A stretch of DNA of 64,000 bases from Nemopilema nomurai (lineage: Eukaryota > Cnidaria > Scyphozoa > Rhizostomeae > Rhizostomatidae): the NCBI GenBank assembly GCA_003864495.1, contig ML133457.1:2775837-2839836 (forward strand). The letters are read 5' to 3'. Position 1 is the stretch's first letter; each line of letters starts with the position of its first letter. Positions 34,729-47,465 of the stretch are shown piece after piece. A program made the translations under genes and the position numbers. The notes under the pieces were generated by a model that had not been told where the DNA came from, did no database searches, and saw only the letters and a program-made list of their open reading frames with translations.

Positions 34729-35359
34729 AGCTGAATTCACACTGGATGCGTCGTGGTGCGGCGCGTTATAAAGCGTCACTCGAGGAAAAATTTGGACTGT
34801 TCACACACAAAGCGTCATACGGGGAGCGTCATTCGGTTTTGATGCTTTCACAACACAATGTCTGCCTATCACAAAGACAGCCTTGTTGTTCTTGTAACAC
34901 AAAACAAAGCCAGAGCTTAAATTTTTCTTGAAAAAATGAGGAAACATTTATTTTGGTTGCTCTTTGGCGTTTTGTATCGTCGATTAATTCCCTTTCACTC
35001 CATCAACAGTTTTATACAACAAGCTTTCCTCTGAAAGTCGGAAAATGTGTCCTCGGGAAACGTGCCTTTTAAAGAAACCCGTTCATCAAGGTGCTACCTA
35101 CGTCCCCGTACTTAAGTGATGTTTTAAAACTATAGGGCTTTGAGGTTCCGGTTATGAAAGAGAACGATGACTCAATTCCCGAAGTTTTCTATTGTTCTGA
35201 AGCGTCAGCACGCGGCAAAGTTGAATTTATTTAACTTTGACGCATCGTGACGCTAGGCTGGAAAAACGCGATGCGTGCGCATAGCGTCAAACTAATCCCA
35301 CCATATTTGGTCAGCGTCATGACGCGCCGCGCCGTGACGCGTCCAGTGTGAATTCAGCT
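34729..35359. mobile_element. MITE B, ends AGCTGAATTCACACTGGA
   Basis: A 631-bp element with inverted ends AGCTGAATTCACACTGGAYG. It is flanked by TAA on both sides (34726-34728 and 35360-35362), a 3-bp TNA duplication as in PIF/Harbinger elements. The paralogous repeat at 41340-41360 shows the empty site with a single TAA (ATATAAGGGAACAGG). The interior is rich in GCGTCA/TGACGC motifs, again variants of the end sequence. Confidence 0.85.
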
Positions 35360-35825
35360 TAAGGGAACAGGCATTGCCAGACAGGTGCCAGACAGGTGTA
35401 ATGTTCAAGCTGCTTTGACCCTTTGACACAGCGTGCATCATAATTGCGTCATAATTGCAATTGATGTAATGTCAACTGCTTGCATTTGCCAAATCTGTAC
35501 AACGAATCTTAAGTCATTGTGGTTCCATAAGTTGCGGCTTGGAGTTTACGAGATGCCAGAAATATTGCTAACTTGAGTATGTCAAAGTCTGCGTCCATAT
35601 ATTGATTCCAAGTGGACAGTAGCTATAATGGTAATTCTGAATTCGAGGACGTCTTGTCGTTGTACGGGAGCGAGATCGATTTAATGCAATGGAAGTCGAA
35701 GGAGTGACTCTGAAGACACTGCTAAATGCTAGAGGATTACATTGTTTCAGCGACTTTAACGAAAGTTTACACGCACTAAAAGACTTTCAGGGGGAATTGC
35801 TTGCTGCCTTATATTTGTTCCGAGG

Positions 35826-36158
35826 TTGCTCGTGATCAATCCAGCTACATCGTGCACTAATCGAGCCTCCTTTTCAACAGTAAGACGCTTGAAAACGTGG
35901 CTAAGATCAATCACGTCCAGTAAAAGATTCAATGCCTTGGCCCTGCTTAACGTTCATAAGGAGCTCACAGATGCTTTAGATCTGGTCGCAGTTGCTAATG
36001 AATTCACTGGATTTAATGATCGGAGAAGGCACTGTTTTGGACAGTTTGACTCCTCTGGCTTGGTGTGCCGAGCTGACTTGACAAATCTGACTTTTCTCCG
36101 CAAAATGCTATCAGATGTTGTACTTTCGAAAATATCATACACTAATCACATTTTATGA
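35826..36158 (+). pseudogene. hAT transposase C-terminus, fragment
   Basis: The frame reads NPATSCTNRASFSTVRRLKT, then WLRS and ALALLNVHKELTD, the hAT dimerisation motif (usually 'ATS..AER.FS..RRLKT.LRS'). The first part of the transposase is absent. About 110 bases downstream a sequence ending CGCCGGCCCTG (to 36271) resembles a hAT terminus and may be the 3' end of this element. A matching left end with the same 8-bp duplication was not found. Confidence 0.75.
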
Positions 36159-36299
36159 TTGATTCCGCAAAACCTGTTCTTTATATGTTTCTTTAAACGT
36201 TATGAATGACCATATTAGAACTTTCCAAGGCCCCCCCTCCCCTACTTTAAATTTTTTTTCGCCGGCCCTGTTTAGTTTCGCCTAAGAAGACGATTGTCC

Positions 36300-37139
36300 A
36301 AACTTTGAGTGTGAATCCCAGAAAACCTCCCGCGCTGATGTAACAGCAAACTAAAATTTATCCGGCAGGATGCAGACAAAAATGCAACTTTTGTCTATTC
36401 TGATCAACAAACAATATTGACAATTGATAAATAGTCAAAAAGTAGAATTATTTATAAAAATTGTTTATATACAATGTTTCTGAAATAGTTATTTTACTGA
36501 AGGACCTACTTCTATTCAATTAAGAAACTTTTAACCTTCTACCATCTCACCGGTTCCTTGCTGCCGTTTTCTCATATCAAACTTCCTTTAAAAAACTGGT
36601 ATCCTATTGGTGTCTTGTGTAATTTTGTCTAAACGTTTCAAGAATACCTCTATCAAAAATATATTACCGTTTCCTTCCCCTCACTAATTTGGATTATTTA
36701 TTATGTTTTCATAGGTGTAAACGATTTATGTAATGTTTCTGCTTACCAATAACCATAAATAGGACGAGTGTTGGATAAAACAGCATAGATATGAACAAGA
36801 TACACATTTTTCGTCTATTGCTTCAAATTCTGGTAAAACGATATGTAATTCTTTGAATCGGGAACAAGTTTAAGCTTAAAAATTCCAATAAAAATTACTT
36901 GAAGGATACGATAAAAAAATCAATTTTTACAAGCTGCCCAGCCAACCCCAGCTGTCCATCCTTCCGGGGTCGTAAAATGGGTACCCAGGAGAAATTCCGA
37001 GGGCACAAGCCTCATCAGACCCACATTAGCTGCCACAAACCTCAGCATGGGTTAACAAATAAAAATTTCTTGCTTGCTTCCTTGTAGCTGTTGACAGAGC
37101 GACGATACTGTCTAGACTCGGCTGCAAGGCCATGATTTA
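36300..37139. other. No gene recognised
   Basis: AT-rich sequence without recognisable coding content. Confidence 0.5.
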
Positions 37140-37767
37140 GGCCCCGTTAACACTGCTACGTTTTCATATGAAAACGGAGCAAAACTTATCCGTTTTGGCC
37201 TTGCGTTCACATTTCTCCGCTGTGAAAACGGAGCTTTTTGAAAACGCTAACGAAAACGCATAAATCTGAAAACGGTGCGTTTTGAAAACGGTCCGTTTTC
37301 AAAGTGAACGCCAAAAACGGAGACATTTGATAACGCTAACAACAGCAGCAAGATTCCATTCTGGGGACGCCAATAATCACATTATAGTGTATTTCAAAAT
37401 AGCTGACATTGGAGCGAAAACAACTGTTGTTCAAATCTTGTTGCTTTGGCTTCTGCTCGGAGTTGCATAGCAATCATTTCGTTTACTATTTAATTTTTAA
37501 AGCAATTTCTTGATGCAATTTTTTATCGATTCCTTGATGCAAAATCAAGAATGGCCTGGCTTGGTGTGTGGGTTTCGGTTTGGCGCCAATTTTGTGGCAA
37601 AAGGGCTCGCGTTGAAAGGGGAGGCCGTGACTGCCGTTTTGCTAGAGCAATGAGAACGCCTACCGTTTTCATAGCGTTTTCATTTTGAAACGGAGCAATG
37701 TGAACGGACAGAATTTTTATTTACAAAAAACAAATAGAAATAAAAACGAAGCAGTGTGAACGTAGCC
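37140..37767. mobile_element. Harbinger-type MITE C, TTA duplication
   Basis: The left end GGCCCCGTTAACACTGCTAC and the inverted right end GGCTACGTTCACACTGCTTC bound 628 bp. Both flanks are TTA (37137-37139 and 37768-37770), a 3-bp TNA duplication. The interior repeats AAAACGGAGC and GAAAACG many times in both orientations. The ends resemble those at 598, 1313 and 3028. Confidence 0.85.
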
Positions 37768-40595
37768 TTATTATTATAGGCTGAGTTTATTACCTGGTGC
37801 CAAATAGAGATTAGGGTTAGGGGTACAAAGTTAGGGTTAGAGTTGGGGTTGCTACCCTACTACCTCAAAATTTCAAGATTGAATCTCCAATTGTTCATAA
37901 ATCTTGAATGAAAACATCCGTTAATCAAGCTTAGATCTATACACGTTTTTTATAAGAAACCGGTTTGTAAGAAACCTAGAACTAGAGCTCCAAAAATTTA
38001 AGAAATTTTTAGAACTAAATCAACATTTTGAAGAAACTCCAAAATAATAAGATGACTTTCTTAGCCGGAAAATAATTCGTCAACAATCCATTTTTGCTAG
38101 GCGCAAATTTGGATGTTCATAAAGAAATTGGAAGGCTTAAATCTAACCCTGAGTGAGGACATGCTTCCTTGTGGCAGAACATTCCAAAAATATTTCATTT
38201 CACAATGTGTTCTTAGTATTGATACTGAGATGATGATGGTGATGATGATTCCGTATGAGGGGGGAGGGGGGTGGTTCCCCCAACCACGAAAATAAGGCCT
38301 TTTCACACGGCAAAACTGATTTTTGCAGGGCAAGTTTTTTCTTTCAATGGATCTGCTGGTTAGATTTCTAAACTGATTCTGGTTTCCTTTCACTGCAGAA
38401 TTAATTTCGTCGATATCTGAATTCTTAAAAACCATACAAAAAAGGGAAGTGTGAAGACTGGTATCCAATTGGTTTTATATCTACAACTTCATAAATATAA
38501 TCACATAAATTTGCATGTTGTGCTTTGAAATTTAACATCTTACAAGGAGTAGAGCATTCGGGACATATGATCAGAAGACTCTTTTACAACTGGGAGCCTC
38601 TTCACCCCTGCATCAAGGGTTAGGCAGTGGTGTAGATAGCAAAACTCATAGGAGGGGCGAGAAGTTTGGATCTTCAAACTAAAATATAGATAAGCTTCAT
38701 CGAATAAATTAATAAGTTCAGTGGAATGTTAGTGTTCATATCGAAAGTTTGTCGGTTACTCTAGTACCTCTCATAGAAGGCAGGAGGGACTAGATGGGGG
38801 TGTACATGTCTGCCAATTGTCAATAGAAGGGGATACGAATAGATGGGAGTATGCATGTCAGCCAATTTTCAATAGCAAAGGGGCGCATGCTGGTAAATTA
38901 TTTAATTGAAAGGTGCTTGAATTCGAAGGTGCTTTATTAAGAGGTAGTTGGATGGTGAAGCTGCTTTATTTATAAAAATTGCATCGTGTTCTGGTTATGA
39001 CCGATTTGTAAAATTTAATAAAATGGAGTGTTAACGAGCAATGGGGGGAGGGCATATTGTCCTGAAATTAATGGACGTGGGTCCGTCTATTAGAGACACT
39101 ATAGTAGTATAGGTAGCAAGTTTCCGCTTCGAGACACTTCCAATTTCCAAATATTGTGAGAGATCTTTAACACTGGGACTTACGATGTAATATTTCGTTC
39201 CAATCAAAATACAAACGGAAAACGATGACTGTTTACTTCTATTTTTCTGTTTAGGTTTTGTGGGGGCTGTTGATGTTCTTTGCCGATTTTAGTTCTAATG
39301 CTAAATTGTTCCATATTTTGGGTCCAAGATATGAGAAACCATTTTACCCCATGTTATGCTTCCGAGAAGGTTGGTTGGCTTGCTTTTGATCTTCGAGTTA
39401 TTCGGCTCAGGCCAACAGGTAGAAACATCAGGTCGTAGGGTGGGGCTGAATTACCAACAAAATTGAAAAACCTTTGCAGTTGTACATTGTTCAAATCTCT
39501 CTTTCATGGGAAGCCAATTTATATTTTTGAGCTATTTGATTCCTATATGTGAAATGTTTTTAAGATTCAAACAAAATATGATGCATTTATTTTGAGCAGT
39601 CTTTGTTTTTTGGTTAATCTTTTATTTAACAACGGAAACCAAGCACTGCCTGTATGATCGAAATGGGGCTGAATTAGAGCGTTTGCTAAAACTTGACCGA
39701 TTCTTGGTTCAATGAAATTAATCTAGAGACTGGAGTGGGGGCTATTGTCACCCGAGCGAAGAATTCGCCACACCAACTTTTTCTAATGTAGTTTTGGGCG
39801 TAGATTACGATTTTGAATGTTGATCAAGTGTTTGAGGGGGCGTTTCTGAAAAAACAGGGTGTCAAACTCATAAACTTGGGGGTAATTGTTCTGTCCGGCA
39901 CTGATTGTTTGTTGTGATTTCAATTTTAGTTTAAAGGTAATATTTCTTGCAATTAGCTCTATATTAGCGAATTTGGTCATTATAAAACCGTTTTCTATTT
40001 TTGGGGGCTTATGAACTTTCAATATTTCATCTTGTGGGAAGAAAAACTTACAAATTTGCATTTCTTCAAACATTTATCAAGGCAAATGCAACTAGAATGT
40101 ATTTTCAATGAATCTGCAAGACATAAAGGGCTCGAAATGCTTTATGCTGTTTTCCCGTAAAGAAAGAAAAATAGGACCTAAATATATTATTCTTTATCCT
40201 TTTTTCATCAATGAAAATCAGTTTATGACGACATTTGTCTTTACATTCTCTTAGGCCTGCCCCGTATCGTAAAATGATCCATCTTTTTAAACAATTAACA
40301 GCTTGCTGACGCTTTCTTTTGTTTCAATAACATCTCTAGCCCAAAGACATTACCATGGTCTTTTAGATACTTTGTCAACATCTGTAGGGGAAAGAGGCGA
40401 CTTCACAACTTTTTCTTAAAATACCATACTTGATGATGATGGACGTACCTATGCCATTTTGTATTTCAAAATACGACATCGAGGTGTTTAGGAGATAAGA
40501 GGGACATGGGGGATGGTTCCCCCTCAAGCCTCTTGACCAAGTTACTAGTTCCCAAAAACAAGGCATATAAAGTATTTCAACAGTTGGGGGCACAT
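37768..40595. other. No gene recognised
   Basis: About 2.8 kb of AT-rich sequence. At 37811-37852 a few degenerate TTAGGG units occur (AGATTAGGGTTAGGGG, TTAGGGTTAGAG), too few to be called telomeric. Open frames up to 123 codons (38097-38468, minus) show no domain. Confidence 0.45.
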
Positions 40596-41340
40596 GGTTT
40601 GTTTTTTTTGCTGTGTACATGGAATTTGTGAATGAAATGAAGAAATACTTCATTAAGGGCGAATGGTTTTTTTGTAAATCTGAAACTTCAGAAACATAGT
40701 GAAGGTGCCCCTCAATACATGTGCTCCAGACTTTTGAAATGCTTCCTATGCCTTGGGTGAAATAGAATCTCTCAATCTAAGTGAAAAAAACTAAATAAAA
40801 ATTCCAAAGTTTCATTACATTTAGGAGGACCATGTGGAGGAAGGTGATTAAATAATACAGTTTCTAGTCATATTTAATTTTTGACCATTATTAACTAAGA
40901 AATTAACGTTTCTGATAATAATATTTTCTGATCTCATTTTTTAGTTCATTTCATAGAGAAACAAGAAGAGTTTGTCTCAGTAAGAACAGAGTTCCATTCT
41001 CGAAGATGCCATAAACATCATATATTGTGTACACATTTTAATTGTCAATAATAACTTACCCTATCAATCGTGCCTTAAAACCAATAGCTCTTTGCGCAAA
41101 ATTCTTACTATTTTGAATTTGGCATTTCAAAGTTATATAAATACTCCTACATGGCCAAAATACTTTCCAGGTCGTGTCAAAGCCCTTCACCAACTATAGC
41201 AATTTCCGTCTCTGAGGGTAGTGATACTTTTGCCCTGCAATGATAATAGCGGGGCCGGCGAAACAGGGGGACCATGCCCTCCCACTTTTTTGGCTAGCTA
41301 TAGCATATGATATTTATTCTTCAAATCATTTGACAGATTC
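40596..41340 (+). repeat. Dispersed repeat, copy B (pair with 33400-34130)
   Basis: Paralogue of copy A. Just after it, TTTTATATAAGGGAACAGGC serves as an empty-site control for MITEs A and B. Confidence 0.88.
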
Positions 41341-41434
41341 CTACATGGTTTTATATAAGGGAACAGGCATTGCGGATTGGGGATTTTGGCTGATTTTCGC
41401 ACGGTTTGGCAGCTTCAGGACCCCCTATAATAGG

Positions 41435-42240
41435 CCCCCCCCCATATTCATAAAATGGGCCCTTTTCTCTAGATTATATAGGGGGCCAGTCCGCCACTGG
41501 TTCTAATCTAATGCTGATGATTTTGATAAGAAATCCCATGTAATGCAAAACTGACACGTGAACTCTTCAGTTCGGTTTGGCGCCTTTTTTTTAAACCTCC
41601 GATTCAAAGAGAGGCCATTTCAGTATGTCCGTTAGAGGATGCTTACGTTCACGCCTGCATCCCTGCAACATTTGGACGATAATTCTCTAGGATGCAGAAC
41701 AGAATGGATATTAAAGAATAACATGGTTGCGAGTAAGCGTGCTTCCCACTTTTCACTGATAATTTTGCTCTTATTATCGTTATTAGCAGTGAAATCGGAT
41801 ATGAATATGGGGCTACTAGTACAGCTGTTACGTACGTAATAACGGCGATGAAGTCAATTCTTCTGTGGCCTAAAAACGCACCTCGCGCTGCAACTTTTAA
41901 AATATTTCAGCAGCTGGCTGTAGTAAAAGACACTGTTGAATATTATTGATTTGACTATTAAACTCTGTATCGAAATAATTTGAAGGTAAAGATTGGAAAA
42001 CTTTTCTGAGATTTCGGAGGAATTATTTACAGTAGCTTTCTTGATTTTTCTAACATTCTGAAAGCATTCTAAATAAAAACGTCCAAATGACATTGTCTGG
42101 GATAAATTGATATTTTTGCTGCTTATAGCTCATAACTTAACACTGACACGGCTTCGTGTTCCATTCCCGGCTACGGAATGCTTGAATTTTACCGCCAAAA
42201 TACAATAACAAAGTGCTCGCGCCAGTTAATTGGCTGGCCG
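41435..42240 (+). repeat. Composite repeat carrying a hAT right end (pair with 61480-61880)
   Basis: A hAT right terminus (GGGGGCCAGTCCGCCACTG, to 41499) is followed by GTTCTAATCTAATGCTG and more sequence also found after the hAT at 60201-61568. Shared blocks are about 41440-41730 with 61490-61815, and 42180-42240 with 61823-61880. About 450 bases (41730-42180) are present only here. Both loci share the junction of hAT end and flank, so the hAT insertion happened before this repeat was copied. Confidence 0.8.
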
Positions 42241-44135
42241 CAGTTAGTCAATAACAAGATATAATAGAATACTCGATCCAGTCTTTTTCTGAAACTTCCC
42301 GCCATTTTGTTGAGAAAGAGAACGGATTAGCCTCACCAGTTGCTAAGTCGCGAAAAATCACCTTGACCTTGGAAATGTACAGTTGTGCTACCCGAATGTA
42401 AAAAGTTTCGAAAAGGTAAATGCTTGCATTCAATCAAATTTGACATTTTTAAAAGGCCTTTGAAAAGCGATTGAACAAAGGGGTTAAATCCTTCGCTGAC
42501 TTAAAGCCCCTATCGATGGCAAATATATTCTAGTTATTCAATTAAAAGACATCATGTTTAAATCAAGAATTACTTCCGCTGTCCATATTGCCTATATAAT
42601 ATCTGATCCATGCACATTTTGAATGAAAGTTCTATATGTTTGGCTTTCCTTCTAATTTAGTGGAGATATACCAGGGTTATTGAATATATATATATATATG
42701 AATGAATTATGAATAATGTTGACGAATTTAACGCAATTTTACAAGAAACATCAGAAGAAAAAAGTTTGCTAATACAAAATAACAAACATATATATCACAT
42801 TCTTTTCATTACAAATTTGTGCGTTAGGGTAGTTAAGGAAAAGTCTCTTATAAACTATCCATGCTTAACGCCTTTTCGGGTTTTTCAAGATAGAGGGTCC
42901 AGTCCTTTTCGTGAGCAAAATTACCCGTGTGTGGCAATTCGCACATGCAAACAAAGTGCCAACCTGATGAAATTGGTAATAGGACAAGGGAAAAGGGTAA
43001 ACAATCATGAGACTACGGGAAATTGATGTTAACAGAAAACTGCAAAAATAGCTGTTTGCGCGTGTGATTAAAGGCACGTGCAATTTAACGTGCGTGTGTG
43101 CAGGCGTGTGCGGGTGCGATCGCTAAACGAAAAGGACTGAGGGCCAGAAAGCAAAGAGATTTTACAGATACGAAGAAAATAGACTTTAATTATGTAAACA
43201 AGGTATGCCTGATTTTTAGAATAAGTAGTAAATAAATTAGGACTTCTGGTGAGTTTAGTTTATTTTTGGCTTATTTTTGCTAATTAGTGCATATTTGTGG
43301 AGTCCGAATGCAATACATATACAAAAACTAAAGAACACAACAGCAAAATTGAAAATAAAACTTTTATCTACTGTAAATGGCTTATAAGATTTTAGAAAGG
43401 ATGACAGTATGAGATATAAACAAGTTTGATTTTCAAATACTGTTATGTCTTTGTACATTTTTTGCGGAGAGTGCTGATTCCCGGAAAAGCATCAGGCAAA
43501 CGGGTGCTCTCCTTTTTTGAAAGCAACTAATAATTAAAACTGTGCACACATCTGCAAATGATCCCTTGTTGTTTGCTGTTCTCATATGTTTCTTCGTAGC
43601 ATTCTTTCTTTACAATGCAGTTATGGTCATTCAGACTATTGATTCAACAAGGCATATGATTTCTTTGTTGGGTGAAAACTATCGGCTCCTTTAGATCTTA
43701 CTTAAAAAAGCAAACTGTTAGGAATCTCTTGCATGTTTCAACTGCTTATTGAAGATTTGTGGTCTTTTTTCTTCCAATTTGGGAGTTTAAAGCATTAGTT
43801 CAATGTCCACTGGTCTTGATTCAACCATGAATATTTTTCAGCATACCCTGGTTTTTTAAGGTGGTGCTAGGTTTCATATTTCATGTAGGGAACCATTAAA
43901 AATTCAAATTTATCACAGTGCTTACATAGACTGTCAAAATGACACAGCATATCTTTGCCATGTTACAGACACACAAAGATAATTGGTTCCATTTTGCTGT
44001 TTTTTGCTGGTTCATCATTTGGAATGATGCAATAGCACTCTGTGAAATTATACGTTTTTTGAATCATGAATTTACTGTACTCTCTAGTAGGCTTCTAAAA
44101 GAATTCTTACCTAAAATCAGTAGAGATGATAGAGG
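42241..44135. other. No gene recognised
   Basis: AT-rich. A short (TA)n run lies at about 42686-42700. Open frames have no recognisable domain. Confidence 0.45.
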
Positions 44136-44143
44136 GTCAGTTT
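44136..44143 (+). repeat. hAT 8-bp target site duplication, left
   Basis: GTCAGTTT, identical to 46760-46767. Confidence 0.92.
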
Positions 44144-46759
44144 CAGTGGCGGATCCAGACCGGGTTCCAAGGGTTCCGGAACCCTGTCAGATTTTCTTAA
44201 GAAAAAATTCCTTAGATTAGTTACCTAAAAAGACTCCATCACCGATTACCTTCGTGAAGGTTGTCGTGAAAGGTTGATTGCCTTTTACTGGTTCAATATG
44301 GATTCTAGGTTCCGTATTGGCTCTCCTTCGCAACGGATAGTTAAGTCTGCACTCAGGCAATATGGATTCCTTATACGGCATTATGTAGTCTCTAAATATG
44401 GTATTATAAAAGAAAGGAACCCTGTCGTAGCTATGGTGATCTTTTGTAACGTATTATATTCCTTTAAAGAAAGGAACCCTGTCGTAGCCATGGCAGCTCA
44501 TTGTACCATATTGTATTTTTAAAAGAAAGGAACCCTGTCGTAGCCATGGCAATTTATTGTAATAGATTGTTTCGGCCAAAAACAAAGGAACCCTCTTGGA
44601 ACCCACTTCAGGTTTCCATTCCAAGGCTCTGACCGCTGACCATGCGTGCTTCCGTGATCATAATGGCGACGTTAGAGCGTGACTACGAGGAGCTGCTTGC
44701 AGCACTTGTAGGTGAAGATTACCAAACTTTAGACAAAATGAAAAAGTCACATTAAAAGGTTATCGAAGTAAAGAACTTTGATATTTCAAAACTTCCCGAG
44801 GACTCGGTTTCCACAGGATTTGTGAACGAGGATATGAAATATTCAATGTTTTCTCTTGCTCAAAAGGAGAGCATAGTATTTGCGGCAAGGTTCGTTAAGA
44901 TTTTTTATTTCTGACTATGAAGTCTTGCTAAATTTAACAAAGACACTCTCTTATAAAACTGTAAAAAACCCGAGACTGACAAAATGCACGATTAGGTCTA
45001 TAACTATGTGCTGTCCTAAAAGTCACACTTTGGCAACTTCTAAATGCCACACCTGTCTTTCCTTTTACTTACATTTGTGTTGAATATTGTATGTTGTGTA
45101 TATAAAATCATTGAAACGGCTCATTCACACAATAGACGGTTACCAGCTCAGAATTCATTCATTGACCTGCCAGCCTGAAGTCACCCTGGATTTCAACAAG
45201 GTCAAGGAAGATGAGCCCTCCTCCTTGGCACCCCATGAGTATTAGTATTAATTCACACATAGTATGAGCTGAAGTAATTATTTTTGCACTCCATTCCATA
45301 GTTCCTGCATCCTTGGTGGTCTTTTCTCATCATCATATTACCAGGCATATGCATACAGCAAACAAAAAGCTTTAGTGTTATGATAATTTGACTATCAGAG
45401 TGCAATAATTTTTCAATTTAGAACAACTGGTGATGGCAATTGTCTTTTTGATGCTTGCTCTATTGCTTTATGTGGAAATGAAAGTCTCAGTTCATCTCTA
45501 AGAATTCTCACAGCCATTTAATTATTTGTTAATTCTGAATTTTATGCAAACCATCCTTGCACCTTTGTCTTCATTCTGCTATTTCCACCAAAATCTATTC
45601 CCATTACCCTAAAGGCAACAATGCAACTAATCATGTTTTAAACAGAGAAATATTGCCACAATTTGTTACAGATGTTATAGGTCAGCAATTGGTTCACATT
45701 CTTTGGACAAGGTGTGGCTATGTCAGCACAGCTTCACATTATACTTTTAATCCAAACCACTTTGTCCCAATCCTTTTTATTGGTGAAGATTCTCAAGGCA
45801 AAACATGTAAATTCCATGCTTCTGTATCAGCACCTAAATTTGTTCAAACAAAGTTGAATCTGCCTCCCAAAAGACTCTCTAAAGAAATCATAATCTCATT
45901 GGAAAAAAGTATTTCCAAGGGAGCAAAGCGAATACAAGAGTTTGATTGTATCAGTGGTGACTCAGCAACCCCTGAAAAGAAACCTTGCTTCCCTCTTTTT
46001 TTCTGGAAGTGTTAGTTCTTTTGATATCAATTGGCCACTTTGTCTTTTCTGGAAAACATCTACTAGATGATTCTGAGCTTGCAGATTTCTTAAAGGTTGG
46101 GTCCCTCCACAAGATTTTGAATTTCCTCTTAAACTGGAGTGTGGCAAATCAAGAAAATTCCTACTCAGTTGGCTGAATGATTTTCCTTGGCTTGCTTATT
46201 CAAAATTTTCAAATGGGTGTTTTTGTGTTCCATGTTTATTCTTGTTTTTTCTTTGCAAAAAATTGGTCATTCTAAAGCAAGAATAAAGGAATTAAGAATA
46301 AAGGAATAGAGCAAGAAATTGATATTTGCTTTGTCAGTTATTACAGTGTTTTAAAGAACTGTTGCTGATCATTGATATTTGCCTTGCCTTGTCAATTATT
46401 ACCCTGTTTTAAAGAGCTGTTGCTGCAACAAATAAACCCTGCAACAAAGAGTGGGTGGCACCCCATGGGACCCTTGCTTTAAGCAGATAATACAAATGGT
46501 TGTTATTGTACCATTTGGGGAACAGGAAGCAAACATTTTAGAGTGTATTTCATCTATCTTTTCATTATACTTTGCTTTATATCTTAACATTTCATTCATC
46601 TTCTTTTCTCTCGACAAGCTCATTTCGCTGGTGAATATGGGCGTTGCCACTATCTCCCGCGATTTTAAGGGCGTGGTCTCTAAAAAATTTCCCGGGGCTA
46701 CGCCCCCCCCCCCCCCCCCCTTTGGAACCCACTCAAATTAATTCCTGTGTCCGCCACTG
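44144..46759 (+). mobile_element. hAT transposon with OTU-like and TTF-finger coding remains
   Basis: The left end CAGTGGCGGATCCAG and the right end TCCGCCACTG are inverted, and both sides carry the 8-bp GTCAGTTT, so the boundaries are exact (2616 bp). CAGNGGCGG ends and 8-bp duplications are typical of hAT. Near the left end, four copies of GAAAGGAACCCTGTCGTAGC or its core lie within about 150 bp (44413-44585), like subterminal transposase-binding repeats. The interior (44663-46250) carries a decayed gene with an OTU-like part followed by a TTF zinc finger. The hAT catalytic core and C-terminus are absent, so this is a deletion derivative. Confidence 0.9.
44663..46250 (+). pseudogene. OTU-like protease fused to hAT TTF zinc finger, decayed
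   Basis: Pieces in order on the plus strand: MATLERDYEELLAALVGEDY from 44663 (stop at about 44752, then readable to 44890); GYQLRIHSLTCQPEVTLDF (45139-45232), ending in a possible donor GA|GTATTA; an acceptor TTTAG|A before TTGDGNCLFDACSIALCGNE at about 45421; then, after a stop and a frame shift, LHSAISTKIYSHYP to 46015. The last includes ILWTRCGY and FNPNHFVPILF. The GDGNC cysteine and the NHFVP histidine fit the catalytic Cys and His of OTU deubiquitinases. After another shift the frame gives GHFVFSGKHLLDDSELADFL and ECGKSRKFLLSWLNDFPWLA, ending GCFCVPC: the TTF-type finger at the start of many hAT transposases. The order implies an OTU-hAT fusion or a captured gene. It is not functional as it stands. 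Confidence 0.7.
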
Positions 46760-46767
46760 GTCAGTTT
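46760..46767 (+). repeat. hAT 8-bp target site duplication, right
   Basis: GTCAGTTT, matching 44136-44143. The right end of the element is preceded by an 18-base C run (about 46703-46720). Confidence 0.92.
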
Positions 46768-46800
46768 AATGGAATGACAGAGCTTTGACACTTGAGCATT

Positions 46801-47465
46801 GAAAGGGCACTTAATGTAAACATTATCCTGCACAAATTGGTTTTTCATCCCACTTTGCAGTTTAAATGTAATTTATTCAAAAACATGCAAATATCAGGTA
46901 AGATGGAGATTGGCATTTAAACTTTGTATGTCTAGAAAGCCATGATAATCAGTCATAGGCTAATTGTAACTTAATTTCATTAGCTGAAGTTTTAGCTAAA
47001 TTATTCAAATCAAATTTGAATCGAATTAAATCAAGAGTTTAAATCAAATTTGATAAATTCAATGGAATTTTATATTTCATCAGTGTTTTTTCTGCTAGTA
47101 TCTTATATAAAAAATGTTTTAATCTTGGAATGATTACAATTTTATTTAGACATACTAAGTTAAATGGACCTAAGCAAGAAGTCATAAGCAGGATTTAAAT
47201 GGTTGTATACGTAACTGGCACTTAATTGAAGAATCATACATAAAAGAATATGATTGAAGAGTGAAGTTTCTGTTAAGTTGCATGCAGTTACAGCAAGGCC
47301 AAGTTGGGTCACTAAACAAAACACAAACTAGTTTGTGAATAACAATGAATATACACAAAGTTAGAATGTTTGGAGCCCTTTCCACGTAATTAGATATTTG
47401 CAATGTGGGTAACAGGGTGTTGAAGAACTTCATTATTTAGCCAATGACATAGACAGACGAATCAA
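46801..47465 (+). repeat. 665-bp direct repeat, left copy
   Basis: From GAAAGGGCACTTAATG to GACAGACGAATCAA, repeated in the same orientation at 52566-53231 with roughly five to ten differences. It is non-coding. The ends are not TG..CA, and I see no convincing primer-binding site just inside, so an LTR identity is not supported. Confidence 0.93.

Noticed and set aside
34030..36271. A single complete hAT element bounded by GGGGCCGGCG and CGCCGGCCC
   Set aside because: The flanking 8 bases do not match, and the left end is part of a dispersed repeat that also occurs at 41.2 kb without the right end.
37811..37852. Interstitial telomere repeat
   Set aside because: Only a few imperfect TTAGGG units, which AT-rich sequence with GGG runs can give by chance.
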